A stretch of 64,000 bases of DNA from assembly GCF_023502425.1 (NCBI RefSeq), contig NZ_JAMFMA010000003.1, positions 372,001 to 436,000 of the forward strand, written 5' to 3'. The position numbers and the translations under genes are program-made. Shown one piece after another: positions 52,393 through 61,643 of this stretch (position 1 is the stretch's first letter; each line of letters begins with the position of its first letter). Below the pieces are notes generated by a model. The model was given only the letters and a program-made list of their open reading frames with translations, had not been told where the DNA came from and ran no database searches. Source of the DNA: Flagellimonas spongiicola (GTDB taxonomy: Bacteria; Bacteroidota; Bacteroidia; Flavobacteriales; Flavobacteriaceae).

Positions 52393-53646
52393 ATGGCATA
52401 TTTGTTTACGTCCGAATCTGTTAGTGAAGGACACCCAGATAAAATCGCAGATCAAATAAGTGATGCATTATTGGATAACTTTTTGGCTTTTGATCCAGAA
52501 AGCAAAGTGGCGTGTGAAACTTTGGTAACCACTGGACAGGTTGTTTTAGCAGGTGAAGTAAAAAGCCGGACCTATTTGGATGTCCAGAACATTGCCAGGG
52601 AAGTTATCAATACCATCGGGTATACAAAAGGAGAATATCAGTTCAGCGGGGATTCCTGTGGGGTGATATCATTGATTCATGAACAATCCCAAGATATAAA
52701 CCAAGGGGTGGATCGTGGTGCGAAGGAAGAGCAAGGTGCTGGCGACCAAGGTATGATGTTTGGGTACGCCACGAAGGAGACGGAAAATTACATGCCATTG
52801 GCTTTAGATATTTCCCATAAAATTCTTCAAGTTCTAGCAGATTTAAGACATGATGGCTCTCAGATTGGCTACTTAAGACCTGACGCCAAAGCACAGGTTA
52901 CCATAGAATACTCAGACGACAATGTACCGCAACGTATTGATACGATTGTTGTGTCCACGCAGCATGATGATTTTGATGAAGATGATGCCATGCTTGCCAA
53001 AATCAAAAAGGACATAATTGAAGTATTGATACCGAAAGTAAAAGCCTTACTGCCTGCAGCTATTCAGAAGCTTTTCAATGATGAAATCAAATACCATATC
53101 AATCCTACAGGCAAATTTGTAATTGGTGGACCTCATGGAGATGCTGGACTTACGGGTCGCAAAATTATTGTGGATACTTATGGTGGAAAAGGCGCGCATG
53201 GAGGTGGCGCATTTAGTGGAAAGGACCCTAGTAAAGTAGATCGTAGTGCGGCATATGCTGCGAGGCATGTTGCCAAAAACTTGGTAGCAGCTGGTGTTGC
53301 CGATGAAATTTTGGTACAGGTAAGTTATGCTATTGGTGTAGTGGAACCCACTTCTATTTTTGTGGATACTTATGGAACTGCAAAAGTAGATTTGACAGAT
53401 GGGGAAATTGCTAGTAAAACGGCTGAATTGTTTGACATGAGACCCTTCGCCATTGAGGAGCGATTAAAGTTGCGGAACCCCATTTATTTGGAAACCGCAG
53501 CCTATGGTCACATGGGAAAACAACCGCAGATGGTTGCCAAAATATTTGAATCTCCATACAATGGGAGAATCGAAAAGGAAGTGGAGCTATTTACATGGGA
53601 GAAGCTTGATAAAGTAGATGAGGTGAAAAAGCAATTCGGGATTTAA
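52393..53646 (+). CDS. metK: S-adenosylmethionine synthase
   Basis: MetK makes SAM from methionine and ATP. I start it at ATG 52393 ([17 protein letters not shown]); the in-frame TTG at 52387 is less likely. The 417-residue protein has [34 protein letters not shown], the Asp/Lys-rich centre, and [20 protein letters not shown] and [12 protein letters not shown] near the third domain. It is slightly longer than the E. coli protein. The 5' leader carries the SAM-II-like structure, so SAM likely limits its own synthesis. The gene next on the opposite strand is a Kir-type channel. Confidence 0.96.
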   Translation: MAYLFTSESVSEGHPDKIADQISDALLDNFLAFDPESKVACETLVTTGQVVLAGEVKSRTYLDVQNIAREVINTIGYTKGEYQFSGDSCGVISLIHEQSQDINQGVDRGAKEEQGAGDQGMMFGYATKETENYMPLALDISHKILQVLADLRHDGSQIGYLRPDAKAQVTIEYSDDNVPQRIDTIVVSTQHDDFDEDDAMLAKIKKDIIEVLIPKVKALLPAAIQKLFNDEIKYHINPTGKFVIGGPHGDAGLTGRKIIVDTYGGKGAHGGGAFSGKDPSKVDRSAAYAARHVAKNLVAAGVADEILVQVSYAIGVVEPTSIFVDTYGTAKVDLTDGEIASKTAELFDMRPFAIEERLKLRNPIYLETAAYGHMGKQPQMVAKIFESPYNGRIEKEVELFTWEKLDKVDEVKKQFGI

Positions 53647-53647
53647 A

Positions 53648-54580
53648 TCACGGATTCAATGTAGCTTTTTCGGTGGTATCGATTTTACCTACGTCAATAG
53701 TCAACCCGTCATTTTCGCGTTTAACGGTGTAAACGAACTTCTCTCCCCATTTGATTTCATCAGCTTTATATGAAGATCGTGAGTACACGGTCTGTGAAGA
53801 TGATTCGTCAAATGCCTTTATGGCAATAATGAATTCTGCATCTTTTTTGGCCAAGTCACCTGGTGACATCTTGAAAAGTGGACTGCTTTCCGAAATAGGA
53901 TGTACTATAGTCCACATATAAGGCATGAAGGCCACGTACTTTCGTTCCAAATCCAGGGCAAAAAAGTCACGCAATTCGGAGTTGTCTCTTTGCATTGCCA
54001 AATTGATTTGCACTTCCATCTCCAACAACTGATTATTTTGTGGATTGGTAACTCGGAACATGAAGCCATTGATCTGTTGATAGGGAGCAATAACCGCATG
54101 CTGGCTATAACGGATTTTGGAGGAAGGTCTTGAAAACCGGCCATAAAGTACACCGGTAGCAAGGGCAAAACCCAAAAGACCCAACATGGATTCTATTGCG
54201 GCAACTATGTTTGCAGGATACCCCATTGGTGCAACTCTTCCGTAACCTAAAGTGGTTATGGTCTGTGCGCTGAAGAAAAAGCCTTCCATGAATTCATCAA
54301 ACCCGTTTGCAGCTTCAATACCCGTTAAGTTTTCTACACCGATTAAGGTATAAATGGATGCGAAAACAGTATTGATTACAAAATATCCCAGCAGAATGCA
54401 TCCAAAAAAACGGGACCAGGACATGGTAATCAAGGAATGGAAGAAATTCAAGCGTTCAAAGAACGGAACATTGATTTTCTTCACGTTAAAGGTTCCATCC
54501 TTGTTCAATGCCCTATATCCGCCAACATCATTTTTAGTGCCTAAGCCTAGATCGTTGAACTTGCGTTTTTGCTTTGCCAT
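53648..54580 (-). CDS. Inward-rectifier (KirBac-type) potassium channel
   Basis: This is a 310-residue channel. TM1 is at about 55-78 (FFGCILLGYFVINTVFASIY), the pore helix and selectivity filter read TITTLGYGRVAPMG, and TM2 is at about 125-150. A cytoplasmic beta-sandwich Kir domain follows (GFMFRVTNPQNNQLLEMEVQ, WTIVHPISESSPL), typical of KirBac. It conducts K+ across the inner membrane, gated by lipids or pH in known members. Its stop is only one base from the convergent metK stop. Confidence 0.9.
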   Translation of the reverse strand: MAKQKRKFNDLGLGTKNDVGGYRALNKDGTFNVKKINVPFFERLNFFHSLITMSWSRFFGCILLGYFVINTVFASIYTLIGVENLTGIEAANGFDEFMEGFFFSAQTITTLGYGRVAPMGYPANIVAAIESMLGLLGFALATGVLYGRFSRPSSKIRYSQHAVIAPYQQINGFMFRVTNPQNNQLLEMEVQINLAMQRDNSELRDFFALDLERKYVAFMPYMWTIVHPISESSPLFKMSPGDLAKKDAEFIIAIKAFDESSSQTVYSRSSYKADEIKWGEKFVYTVKRENDGLTIDVGKIDTTEKATLNP

Positions 54581-54697
54581 TTTTAGGAATGGGTTGGTTT
54601 TTCGTTACAAACGAAGTTAACCGAAATCCGGACATAAAAAAAAGGGGACGTGCTAGCGATATTTTGTAGCTTTAGGCCTCAATCAAAATTCAAATTC

Positions 54698-56626
54698 ATG
54701 CGAATCTCCTTCCGTTTGTCCGTCGTTATTTTAGTAATGATGGTCTTACAATCCTGCCAAGAAACTACAAAAACTAAAGTCAAGGACGAAAATTACGTTT
54801 CAGAAAACTATACTAAAAAGGAGGTTGACATTGAAATGCGGGATGGAGTGAAACTTCATACGACAATCTATTCGCCCAAGGATACATCCAAGGAATACCC
54901 CATTTTAATGCAACGTACCCCTTATAGTTCAAGACCATATGGCGAAGAGAATTTCCGCTCGCGAATAGGTCCGAATGAACATCTTATGAAGGAAGGGAAT
55001 ATCATTGTATATCAAGATGTAAGAGGTAGATGGCTTAGCGAAGGACATTATGAGAATATGCGCGCTTACATTCCAAATAAAACCAATAATGATCAAGTAG
55101 ACGAGAGTTCGGACACCTATGACACCATAGATTGGCTGGTTAACAATGTAGAACATAACAACGGTAAAGTAGGCGTTTGGGGTATCTCATATCCAGGATT
55201 TTATGCCACGTATGCTACGGTTGATGCGCATCCTGCTTTAAAGGCGGCATCACCACAAGCATGTATTGGAGATTTCTTTTTTGATGATTTCCATCACAAT
55301 GGAGCCTATTTGTTGAGTTATTTTAGAGCAACTTCTTTATTCGGTACCCCCAGACCAAACAATGATCAACCTATTGACACGGCTTGGTATGTTTTACCGG
55401 ATATTCAGACTGAAGATCAATACCAATTCTTTCTGGATAATGGCCCATTGGAAAACCTAAACTCATTTTTTGAATATGAAACTGTTGACACCCCTACACT
55501 TAGACCGGATGGAGTTACTGACGATTACTTCTGGAATGAATTAAAGGAACATCCTAATTACGATGAACTTTGGCAACGTAGGGGTATTATCCAACATTTA
55601 AAGGATGTAAAATCACACGTTGCTACGATGATTGTCGGTGGTTGGTTTGATGCAGAAGATCTTTATGGGCCCTTGGAGACCTATAAAAACATTGAGGCTC
55701 ACAATGAAGGAAATTATAATACCATGGTTTTCGGACCATGGGATCATGGAGGTTGGGCAAGAACCAAGGATAGGAATGTAGTAGGTAACTACTATTTTGG
55801 GGATTCAATTTCCTTGTTTTATCAAAAGAACATTGAAACCAAATTCTTCAACCACTTTTTAAAAGGCAGTGGCGATCATAATACTGGTTTACCCGAGGCT
55901 TATGTTTTTGATTCTGGGAAAAAGGCATGGAGTACATTGGATTCGTGGCCGCCTAAAAATGCTGAGAAAAAAACATTCTATCTAGCTGATGAGGAAAAAT
56001 TAACGACAACCGAGGGTGCTCCATTGGCATTGAAATTTGTAAGCAATGTCAAAAAACCTGTGCCATACTCAGAAGATATCAAATCGGTATTTACCCCAAG
56101 AAAATATATGACGGACGATCAGCGCTTTGCGGCTCGAAGATCTGATGTTTTGGTCTTTGAAACCGAGGTGATGGAAAAGGATATGACTTTGGCAGGGGAC
56201 ATCATGGCCAAATTAAAAGTCGCAACCACTGGTACTGCTGCGGATTGGATTGTCAAAATTATAGACGTACATCCTTCAAACTCTGAAACAAATGAAGAAA
56301 TGCAGGACCACCTAAAAATGGCGAACTATCATTTAATGGTGAGAAGTGAGGTATTACGTGGCCGTTTCAGGAATAGCTTTTCTAATCCAGAGCCTTTTGA
56401 GCCCAATAAAAAAACGGATGTGAACATTAAATTGCAAGATGTTTATCACACCATAAAAAAAGGACATAGACTGCAGGTTCAGGTACAAAGTACCTGGTTC
56501 CCACTTATTGATTTAAATCCGCAAACCTATGTGGATAATATCTTTAAAGCTCAAGAAAGTGACTTCAAAACCCAAACACATTCCGTTTTCACGGATTCAG
56601 AAATTGAATTTACCGTGTTGAATTAG
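54698..56626 (+). CDS. CocE/NonD-family hydrolase, lipoprotein (X-Pro dipeptidyl-peptidase S15 fold)
   Basis: I start it at ATG 54698 (MRISFRLSVVILV); upstream GTG at 54650 precedes the signal. The 642-residue protein has a lipobox VLQSC with Cys20. The S15 alpha/beta-hydrolase domain has QRTPYSS, VYQDVRGRWLSEG, TIDWLVNN, and nucleophile Ser164 in WGISYPGFYA. MIVGGWFDAEDLYGPLE (possible catalytic Asp) and GPWDHGGWA (likely His) follow, then a C-terminal galactose-binding-like beta domain. Such enzymes cleave acyl esters or Xaa-Pro peptides. It is exported and membrane-anchored. A substrate cannot be assigned. Confidence 0.88.
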   Translation: MRISFRLSVVILVMMVLQSCQETTKTKVKDENYVSENYTKKEVDIEMRDGVKLHTTIYSPKDTSKEYPILMQRTPYSSRPYGEENFRSRIGPNEHLMKEGNIIVYQDVRGRWLSEGHYENMRAYIPNKTNNDQVDESSDTYDTIDWLVNNVEHNNGKVGVWGISYPGFYATYATVDAHPALKAASPQACIGDFFFDDFHHNGAYLLSYFRATSLFGTPRPNNDQPIDTAWYVLPDIQTEDQYQFFLDNGPLENLNSFFEYETVDTPTLRPDGVTDDYFWNELKEHPNYDELWQRRGIIQHLKDVKSHVATMIVGGWFDAEDLYGPLETYKNIEAHNEGNYNTMVFGPWDHGGWARTKDRNVVGNYYFGDSISLFYQKNIETKFFNHFLKGSGDHNTGLPEAYVFDSGKKAWSTLDSWPPKNAEKKTFYLADEEKLTTTEGAPLALKFVSNVKKPVPYSEDIKSVFTPRKYMTDDQRFAARRSDVLVFETEVMEKDMTLAGDIMAKLKVATTGTAADWIVKIIDVHPSNSETNEEMQDHLKMANYHLMVRSEVLRGRFRNSFSNPEPFEPNKKTDVNIKLQDVYHTIKKGHRLQVQVQSTWFPLIDLNPQTYVDNIFKAQESDFKTQTHSVFTDSEIEFTVLN

Positions 56627-56677
56627 GATTTACTTATTTTTTGCAGAAATGATTAGGATATTAAATTTTTCTGCCTT

Positions 56678-56685
56678 TATCTTTG
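56678..56685 (+). promoter_or_regulatory. Putative -7 element for the metY operon
   Basis: TATCTTTG matches TAnnTTTG, 28 bases ahead of the SAM-I aptamer. Transcription would begin near 56692. No good -33 element was found. The 313-base gap 56627-56939 holds this element and the SAM-I riboswitch, and no other feature I can see. Confidence 0.45.
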
Positions 56686-56713
56686 TTGCCTAAGTTCAAA
56701 CACGTATTGAATA

Positions 56714-56815
56714 GTTATCAAGAAAGGTGGAGGGAATAGACCCTATGAAGCCTTAGCAACCCTTGGCCCTGATCCAAGAAGGTGCTAAATTCTATCCTGT
56801 GAGGGAATAGATAAC
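56714..56815 (+). ncRNA. SAM-I (S-box) riboswitch of the metY operon
   Basis: The aptamer begins GTTATCAAGAAAGGTGGAGG and contains the core AGACCCTATGAAGCCTTAGC, GCAACCC, AAGGTGCTAAATTCTATCC and GAGGGAATAGATAAC; P1 pairs GTTATC with GATAAC. This fits the S-box consensus closely (GAGGGA, ATGAAGCC, GCAACC, AAGGTGC). The region after it, to 56939, has a small hairpin (ATCGAA/TTCGAT, 56820-56835) followed by pyrimidine-rich sequence. That may serve as a terminator or translational switch, but I cannot define it firmly. SAM binding is expected to lower expression of the methionine genes. Confidence 0.95.
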
Positions 56816-56939
56816 AACGATCGAATAGCTTCGATTTCTCTTTCTTATAACTTTTTGATTTTACCCGTTGATTTAAAATTGACCGGGGTTTGGCTTTTTA
56901 AATTGTTTTTGTTGACTAAAATTTAAAAAACTGGAAATC

Positions 56940-58217
56940 ATGAGTGATCAAAAATTTGCAACCAACGCCCTTCATGCAGGGCACGATGTTACTGCCAATG
57001 GAGGAACAAGGGCAGTACCTATTTATCAAAGTACAGCATATGTATTCAATGATTCGGACCATGCAGCCAATCTGTTCTCTTTGGCTGAGTTCGGAAACAT
57101 CTACACCCGAATCAATAATCCTACCAACGACATACTGGAACAACGACTTGCGGCTTTGGAGGGTGGAATTGCCTCTGTGGTATGTTCATCAGGTACAGGT
57201 GCTATCAATACAGCATTACTTGTATTGTTGAAAGCGGGAGATCATATAGTTGCTTCCAATAGCCTTTATGGTGGCACATATAACCTGTTTAGTGTAACCC
57301 TTCCAAGATTGGGAATCACCACCACATTTGTAGATCCATCAGATGCTTCAAATTTTGGAAAAGCTGTGCAGGAAAATACAAGGGCATTCTTTGTAGAATC
57401 TCTAGGAAATCCAAAATTGGATGTTCTTGATTTAAAAGCGATTTCCAAAGAAGCGCAAGCTGCTGAAGTGCCATTTATTGTGGACAATACGGTAGCTTCA
57501 CCAGCCTTATTGAATCCTATTGAGCATGGCGCGAACATCGTTATCCATTCCTTGACCAAATACATCAATGGTAATGGAACTGCCTTAGGAGGTGCTATTA
57601 TTGACGCAGGCACCTTTAATTGGGCCAACGGGAAGTTTCCGGAATTCACTGAACCTTCACCTGGCTATCATGGTTTGGTGTATCATGATGCATTGGGACC
57701 AGCAGCTTTTATTGCCAAGGTGCGAATTGAAGGCTTGCGCGACCATGGTGCTTGCCTAAGTCCTTTTAATGCTTTTCAAATCATCCAAGGGTTGGAAACA
57801 CTCGAAGTTCGCATGAAAAAACACAGTGAAAATGCTTTGGCATTAGCTAAATGGTTGGAGGGCCGAGATGAAGTTACTTGGGTCAATTATCCAGGATTGG
57901 ATTCCAGCAAATACAAGCAATTGTCAGATGAGTACCTTCCCAATGGCCAAAGTAGCATACTGACTTTTGGTGTAAACGGTGGCTTTGAATCTTCCAAAAA
58001 AATTGCCGATGAAACAAAGATATTCTCCCTCTTGGCCAATATTGGAGATACCAAATCTTTGATCATTCACCCTGCAAGCACAACCCATCAGCAGTTAGAT
58101 GATGCCCAACAAGAATCAACCGGAGTGACAAAGGATTTAATTCGACTTTCCGTAGGCTTGGAAAATCTTGAAGATTTAAAAGCGGATTTGGAAAGTGCCT
58201 TTGCAACTTTAGATTAG
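56940..58217 (+). CDS. metY: O-acetylhomoserine sulfhydrylase (MetY type)
   Basis: This PLP enzyme adds sulfide or methanethiol to O-acetylhomoserine, forming homocysteine or methionine. It is 425 residues. The PLP lysine is Lys207 in HSLTKYINGNGTALGG. ATNALHAGHD, GTRAVPIYQSTAYVF, RINNPTNDILEQRLAALEGG and ASGTGAIN-like SSGTGAINTALLVL are family features, and the length and the long loop before the C-terminus fit MetY rather than MetB. It is the first gene after the SAM-I riboswitch. Confidence 0.93.
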   Translation: MSDQKFATNALHAGHDVTANGGTRAVPIYQSTAYVFNDSDHAANLFSLAEFGNIYTRINNPTNDILEQRLAALEGGIASVVCSSGTGAINTALLVLLKAGDHIVASNSLYGGTYNLFSVTLPRLGITTTFVDPSDASNFGKAVQENTRAFFVESLGNPKLDVLDLKAISKEAQAAEVPFIVDNTVASPALLNPIEHGANIVIHSLTKYINGNGTALGGAIIDAGTFNWANGKFPEFTEPSPGYHGLVYHDALGPAAFIAKVRIEGLRDHGACLSPFNAFQIIQGLETLEVRMKKHSENALALAKWLEGRDEVTWVNYPGLDSSKYKQLSDEYLPNGQSSILTFGVNGGFESSKKIADETKIFSLLANIGDTKSLIIHPASTTHQQLDDAQQESTGVTKDLIRLSVGLENLEDLKADLESAFATLD

Positions 58218-58251
58218 CAAGACGGATAATAGGTTTTAATAGTTGAAAGGA

Positions 58252-61200
58252 ATGCTCAGCAAACTGGAAATAAAGAAGTTTACAACCCTCAATGGCAAAT
58301 CCCAAGATTTGGAACTGTCATATCAAATCTTTGGGCAAAAACTACATACGGCTCCTATTGTATTGGTCAATCATGCCCTTACTGGAAATTCAAATGTTAC
58401 TGGTGAAAACGGATGGTGGTCCGAGATTATAGGGAAAGAGAAATGCATTGACACCGAAGTCTATACTATTCTAGCGTTCAATGTGCCAGGTAACGGCTAT
58501 GATGGTTTTGTAGTGGACAATTACAAGGATTTTGTTGCGGGGGATGTAGCTCGTATTTTTTTGCAGGGGTTGGCGCAATTGAAAATTGAACGATTGTTTG
58601 CGATTATTGGTGGTTCTTTGGGTGGAGGTATAGCCTGGGAAATGGCGGCGCTTCATCCTAATTTGACCAGGCATTTGATTCCGGTTGCTTCAGATTGGAA
58701 ATCGACCGATTGGTTGATCGCCAATTGCCAAATCCAAGAGCAGTTTTTGGTGAATTCCAAACAACCAGTCCATGATGCCCGAATGCATGCGATGTTATGT
58801 TACCGTACGCCAGAGTCGTTTAAGGAACGATTTAAACGTAGCACTAATGAAGAGCTCCAGGTTTTCAATGTGGAGAGTTGGCTGATGCACCATGGTAAGA
58901 AATTGCAAGAACGCTTTCAGTTATCCGCCTACAAGTTGATGAACCAATTGCTAAAAACCATTGATATCACTAGAAATGGCGATGAAGCATTTCAACAATT
59001 ACAGGCAAGTGATACCAAGATCCACATCATTGGAGTTAATTCGGATTTATTTTTTACAGCTGAGGAAAACAAGGAAACCTTTCGCCACCTAGCACAAGCT
59101 AATGCCAATGTCACATATGGTGAAGTTCAATCCTTGCACGGACATGATGCTTTTTTGATAGAATTCCAGCAATTGGAGAACTTATTGAATCCAATTTTCC
59201 AAAAGCAATCCATACTTGAACGAATCAAGATTTTAAAATTCGGAGGTAAATCTTTGGCCAATGGAGAGGGCTTGGAAAATGTACTTTCTGTAATTGAAAA
59301 ACGTGCCAACAACCAAGAACATTTTGCCGTGGTACTTTCCGCAAGAGGTAAGGCCACGGACGAGTTGGAAGAAATGCTGAATAAAGCAGCCCGAGGTGAA
59401 CAATTCCAAGAAGACCTGAAGGCATTTGCAAGCTATCAAAAAGCCGTAGTGGACAATATTGATTTAGCAAGCGAATTCCAAACAATTGAAAAATTGCTCA
59501 AAGGGGTTTCGTTGACCGGGGATTATAGTCTAAAAACCCAGGATGAGTTATTGGCTTTTGGTGAATTGATATCTGCAAAGGTGGTAACTGCCTTGTTGCA
59601 AAAAAGAAATGTGCCTGCACGCTTCGTAGATTCTCGTACTTTGCTCAAAACCGATGATGCGTTTAACAATGCTGAAGTAGACGAATCTGTTTCAAAAGAA
59701 AATGTAATTCGTTGTTTTCGGGAACTGGAACTAGGGGAAATAGTAGTTACAACCGGTTTTATCGCGTCAACGGAAAATGGTGAAACTACTACCTTGGGTC
59801 GGAATGGAAGTAACTATTCCGCTGCTCTTTTGGCCAATTATCTAGATGCCCAAGTGCTGGTCAATTATACCCATGTTGATGGAATTTATACAGCCAATCC
59901 AGATTTGGTGTCAGATGCCAAACTCATTGATTCCATTTCTTATGAGGAGGCTAATGAATTGGCGAACTTTGGTGCCAACATTCTTCATGCAAAGACGATT
60001 ATCCCATTAATAGAAAAGAATATTCCGCTGCGAATTAAAAACACATTTAATGATCAAAGTAAGGGTACATTAATAGGTCCAAAAACTGGTAATGGAGGCA
60101 TTAAGTCATTATCTGTTTTGGAAAACGTGTCTCTAGTGAATCTGTCTGGACGTGGATTACTGGGAAAAGTGGGAATCGATGCCCGGATATTTAGGGTTTT
60201 GGGGCAGAACAACATCAGTGTGGGTATAATCTCGCAAGGATCTTCTGAGCGAGGTATAGGCTTGGTGGTGGATTCCAAACAGGCCCAAAAAGCAAAAAAA
60301 GTACTGGATGTTGAGTTTGAAACCGATTATTCAGCCCAAGATGTGAATCAGATTACAGTTGAGAAGGATGTTTCGGTGATATCCATTGTTGGAATGGATT
60401 TAAGTACATTCCATAAACCCTTCAATGCCTTGGTAAAAAACCATATAGTGCCCTTGCTGTTCAACAATACCGTAACCGGGAAAAACGTCAGTTTGGTAGT
60501 TCGTAAATCGGATTTGAATAAAGCCATCAATGTGGTTCATGGTCAGATCTTTGGTATCGCCAAAAAAGTGAATCTGGCAATTTTCGGTCATGGAAATGTG
60601 GGAGGGACCTTAATTGACCAAATTTTGGAATCAAAGGAAAGTATTGAACAAAGAAAAGGGATAGATCTTAGGGTTTTTGCTGTTACCAATTCTAAGCAGG
60701 CATTACTAAATAAAAAAGGTGTAGCGCATACCTGGGAATCGGATTTGGAGAAGAAAGGACAAGATTATGGAATTCTGGATATCGTTCAATATGCGAAGGA
60801 CCATCATTTGGAAAATTTGATAGCTGTTGATAATACTGCCAGCGAAACCTTTGTCACTGATTATGGTTTACTGATTGAAAACGGGTTTGATTTAGTGTCT
60901 TCAAATAAAATTGCGAATACATTGCAGTTCGATTTTTACAATGCCATACGTTCTGATTTGGAAAAACATCAAAAACAATATTTGTACGAAACCAATGTAG
61001 GAGCTGGTCTTCCATTGATTGATACCATAAAGTTATTGCATTTATCTGGCGAGAACATAACACGAATAAAGGGAGTCTTTTCAGGTTCATTGAGCTATAT
61101 TTTCAACACCTATTCGGAATCTGAGGCCAGTTTTTCAGAAATTGTTGAAGATGCCATGAAACAGGGATTTACAGAGCCTGATCCCAGAGAAGACCTTTCA

Positions 61201-61638
61201 GGAAATGATGTAGGACGAAAGTTGCTCATTTTAGCCAGGGAATTGGATCTTAAAAATGAATTTACCGATATCGACATTGAGAACCTGATACCGGAAGAAT
61301 TACGTGAATCCAGTTTTGAGGATTTCCAGTCTAAGATACAAGTAATGGACGCTGTTTTCAATGCTATTAAAGCAAAACAGCAAGAAGGGCATGTGCTTCG
61401 TTATGTAGGCGACTTACATGGTGATTTGCAACAGGACAAAGGACAATTGGAAGTGAAGTTGATATCGGTTCCAAAGGAAAGTGCGTTGGGTCAGGTTAGC
61501 GGTTCTGATTCCATAATTGAGATTTATACTGAATCATACGGTGAAAACCCACTGGTTATACAGGGAGCTGGTGCCGGTGCGGCAGTGACGGCCCGGGGAG
61601 TTTTTGGCGATATATTACGAATAGCAGAAAAAATGTAA
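58252..61638 (+). CDS. Triple fusion: homoserine O-acetyltransferase-like domain, aspartokinase, homoserine dehydrogenase
   Basis: I choose ATG 58252 (MLSKLEIKKF), which has AAAGGA in front; TTG 58243 is also in frame. The 1,128-residue protein joins three catalytic units. Residues about 1-318 are an alpha/beta-fold MetX-like acetyltransferase: Ser122 in GGSLGGG, Asp265 in NSDLFF, His298 in LHGHDAF. Residues about 325-790 form aspartokinase (IKILKFGGKSLANGEG) with an ACT region (GRGLLGKVGIDARIFRVLGQ). The rest is homoserine dehydrogenase: AIFGHGNVGGTL, and TEPDPREDLSGNDVGRKLL. It links aspartate to acetylhomoserine in one chain, in the SAM-controlled operon between metY and metZ. Threonine or methionine feedback through the ACT part is likely. 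Confidence 0.9.
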   Translation: MLSKLEIKKFTTLNGKSQDLELSYQIFGQKLHTAPIVLVNHALTGNSNVTGENGWWSEIIGKEKCIDTEVYTILAFNVPGNGYDGFVVDNYKDFVAGDVARIFLQGLAQLKIERLFAIIGGSLGGGIAWEMAALHPNLTRHLIPVASDWKSTDWLIANCQIQEQFLVNSKQPVHDARMHAMLCYRTPESFKERFKRSTNEELQVFNVESWLMHHGKKLQERFQLSAYKLMNQLLKTIDITRNGDEAFQQLQASDTKIHIIGVNSDLFFTAEENKETFRHLAQANANVTYGEVQSLHGHDAFLIEFQQLENLLNPIFQKQSILERIKILKFGGKSLANGEGLENVLSVIEKRANNQEHFAVVLSARGKATDELEEMLNKAARGEQFQEDLKAFASYQKAVVDNIDLASEFQTIEKLLKGVSLTGDYSLKTQDELLAFGELISAKVVTALLQKRNVPARFVDSRTLLKTDDAFNNAEVDESVSKENVIRCFRELELGEIVVTTGFIASTENGETTTLGRNGSNYSAALLANYLDAQVLVNYTHVDGIYTANPDLVSDAKLIDSISYEEANELANFGANILHAKTIIPLIEKNIPLRIKNTFNDQSKGTLIGPKTGNGGIKSLSVLENVSLVNLSGRGLLGKVGIDARIFRVLGQNNISVGIISQGSSERGIGLVVDSKQAQKAKKVLDVEFETDYSAQDVNQITVEKDVSVISIVGMDLSTFHKPFNALVKNHIVPLLFNNTVTGKNVSLVVRKSDLNKAINVVHGQIFGIAKKVNLAIFGHGNVGGTLIDQILESKESIEQRKGIDLRVFAVTNSKQALLNKKGVAHTWESDLEKKGQDYGILDIVQYAKDHHLENLIAVDNTASETFVTDYGLLIENGFDLVSSNKIANTLQFDFYNAIRSDLEKHQKQYLYETNVGAGLPLIDTIKLLHLSGENITRIKGVFSGSLSYIFNTYSESEASFSEIVEDAMKQGFTEPDPREDLSGNDVGRKLLILARELDLKNEFTDIDIENLIPEELRESSFEDFQSKIQVMDAVFNAIKAKQQEGHVLRYVGDLHGDLQQDKGQLEVKLISVPKESALGQVSGSDSIIEIYTESYGENPLVIQGAGAGAAVTARGVFGDILRIAEKM

Positions 61639-61643
61639 TTGGC

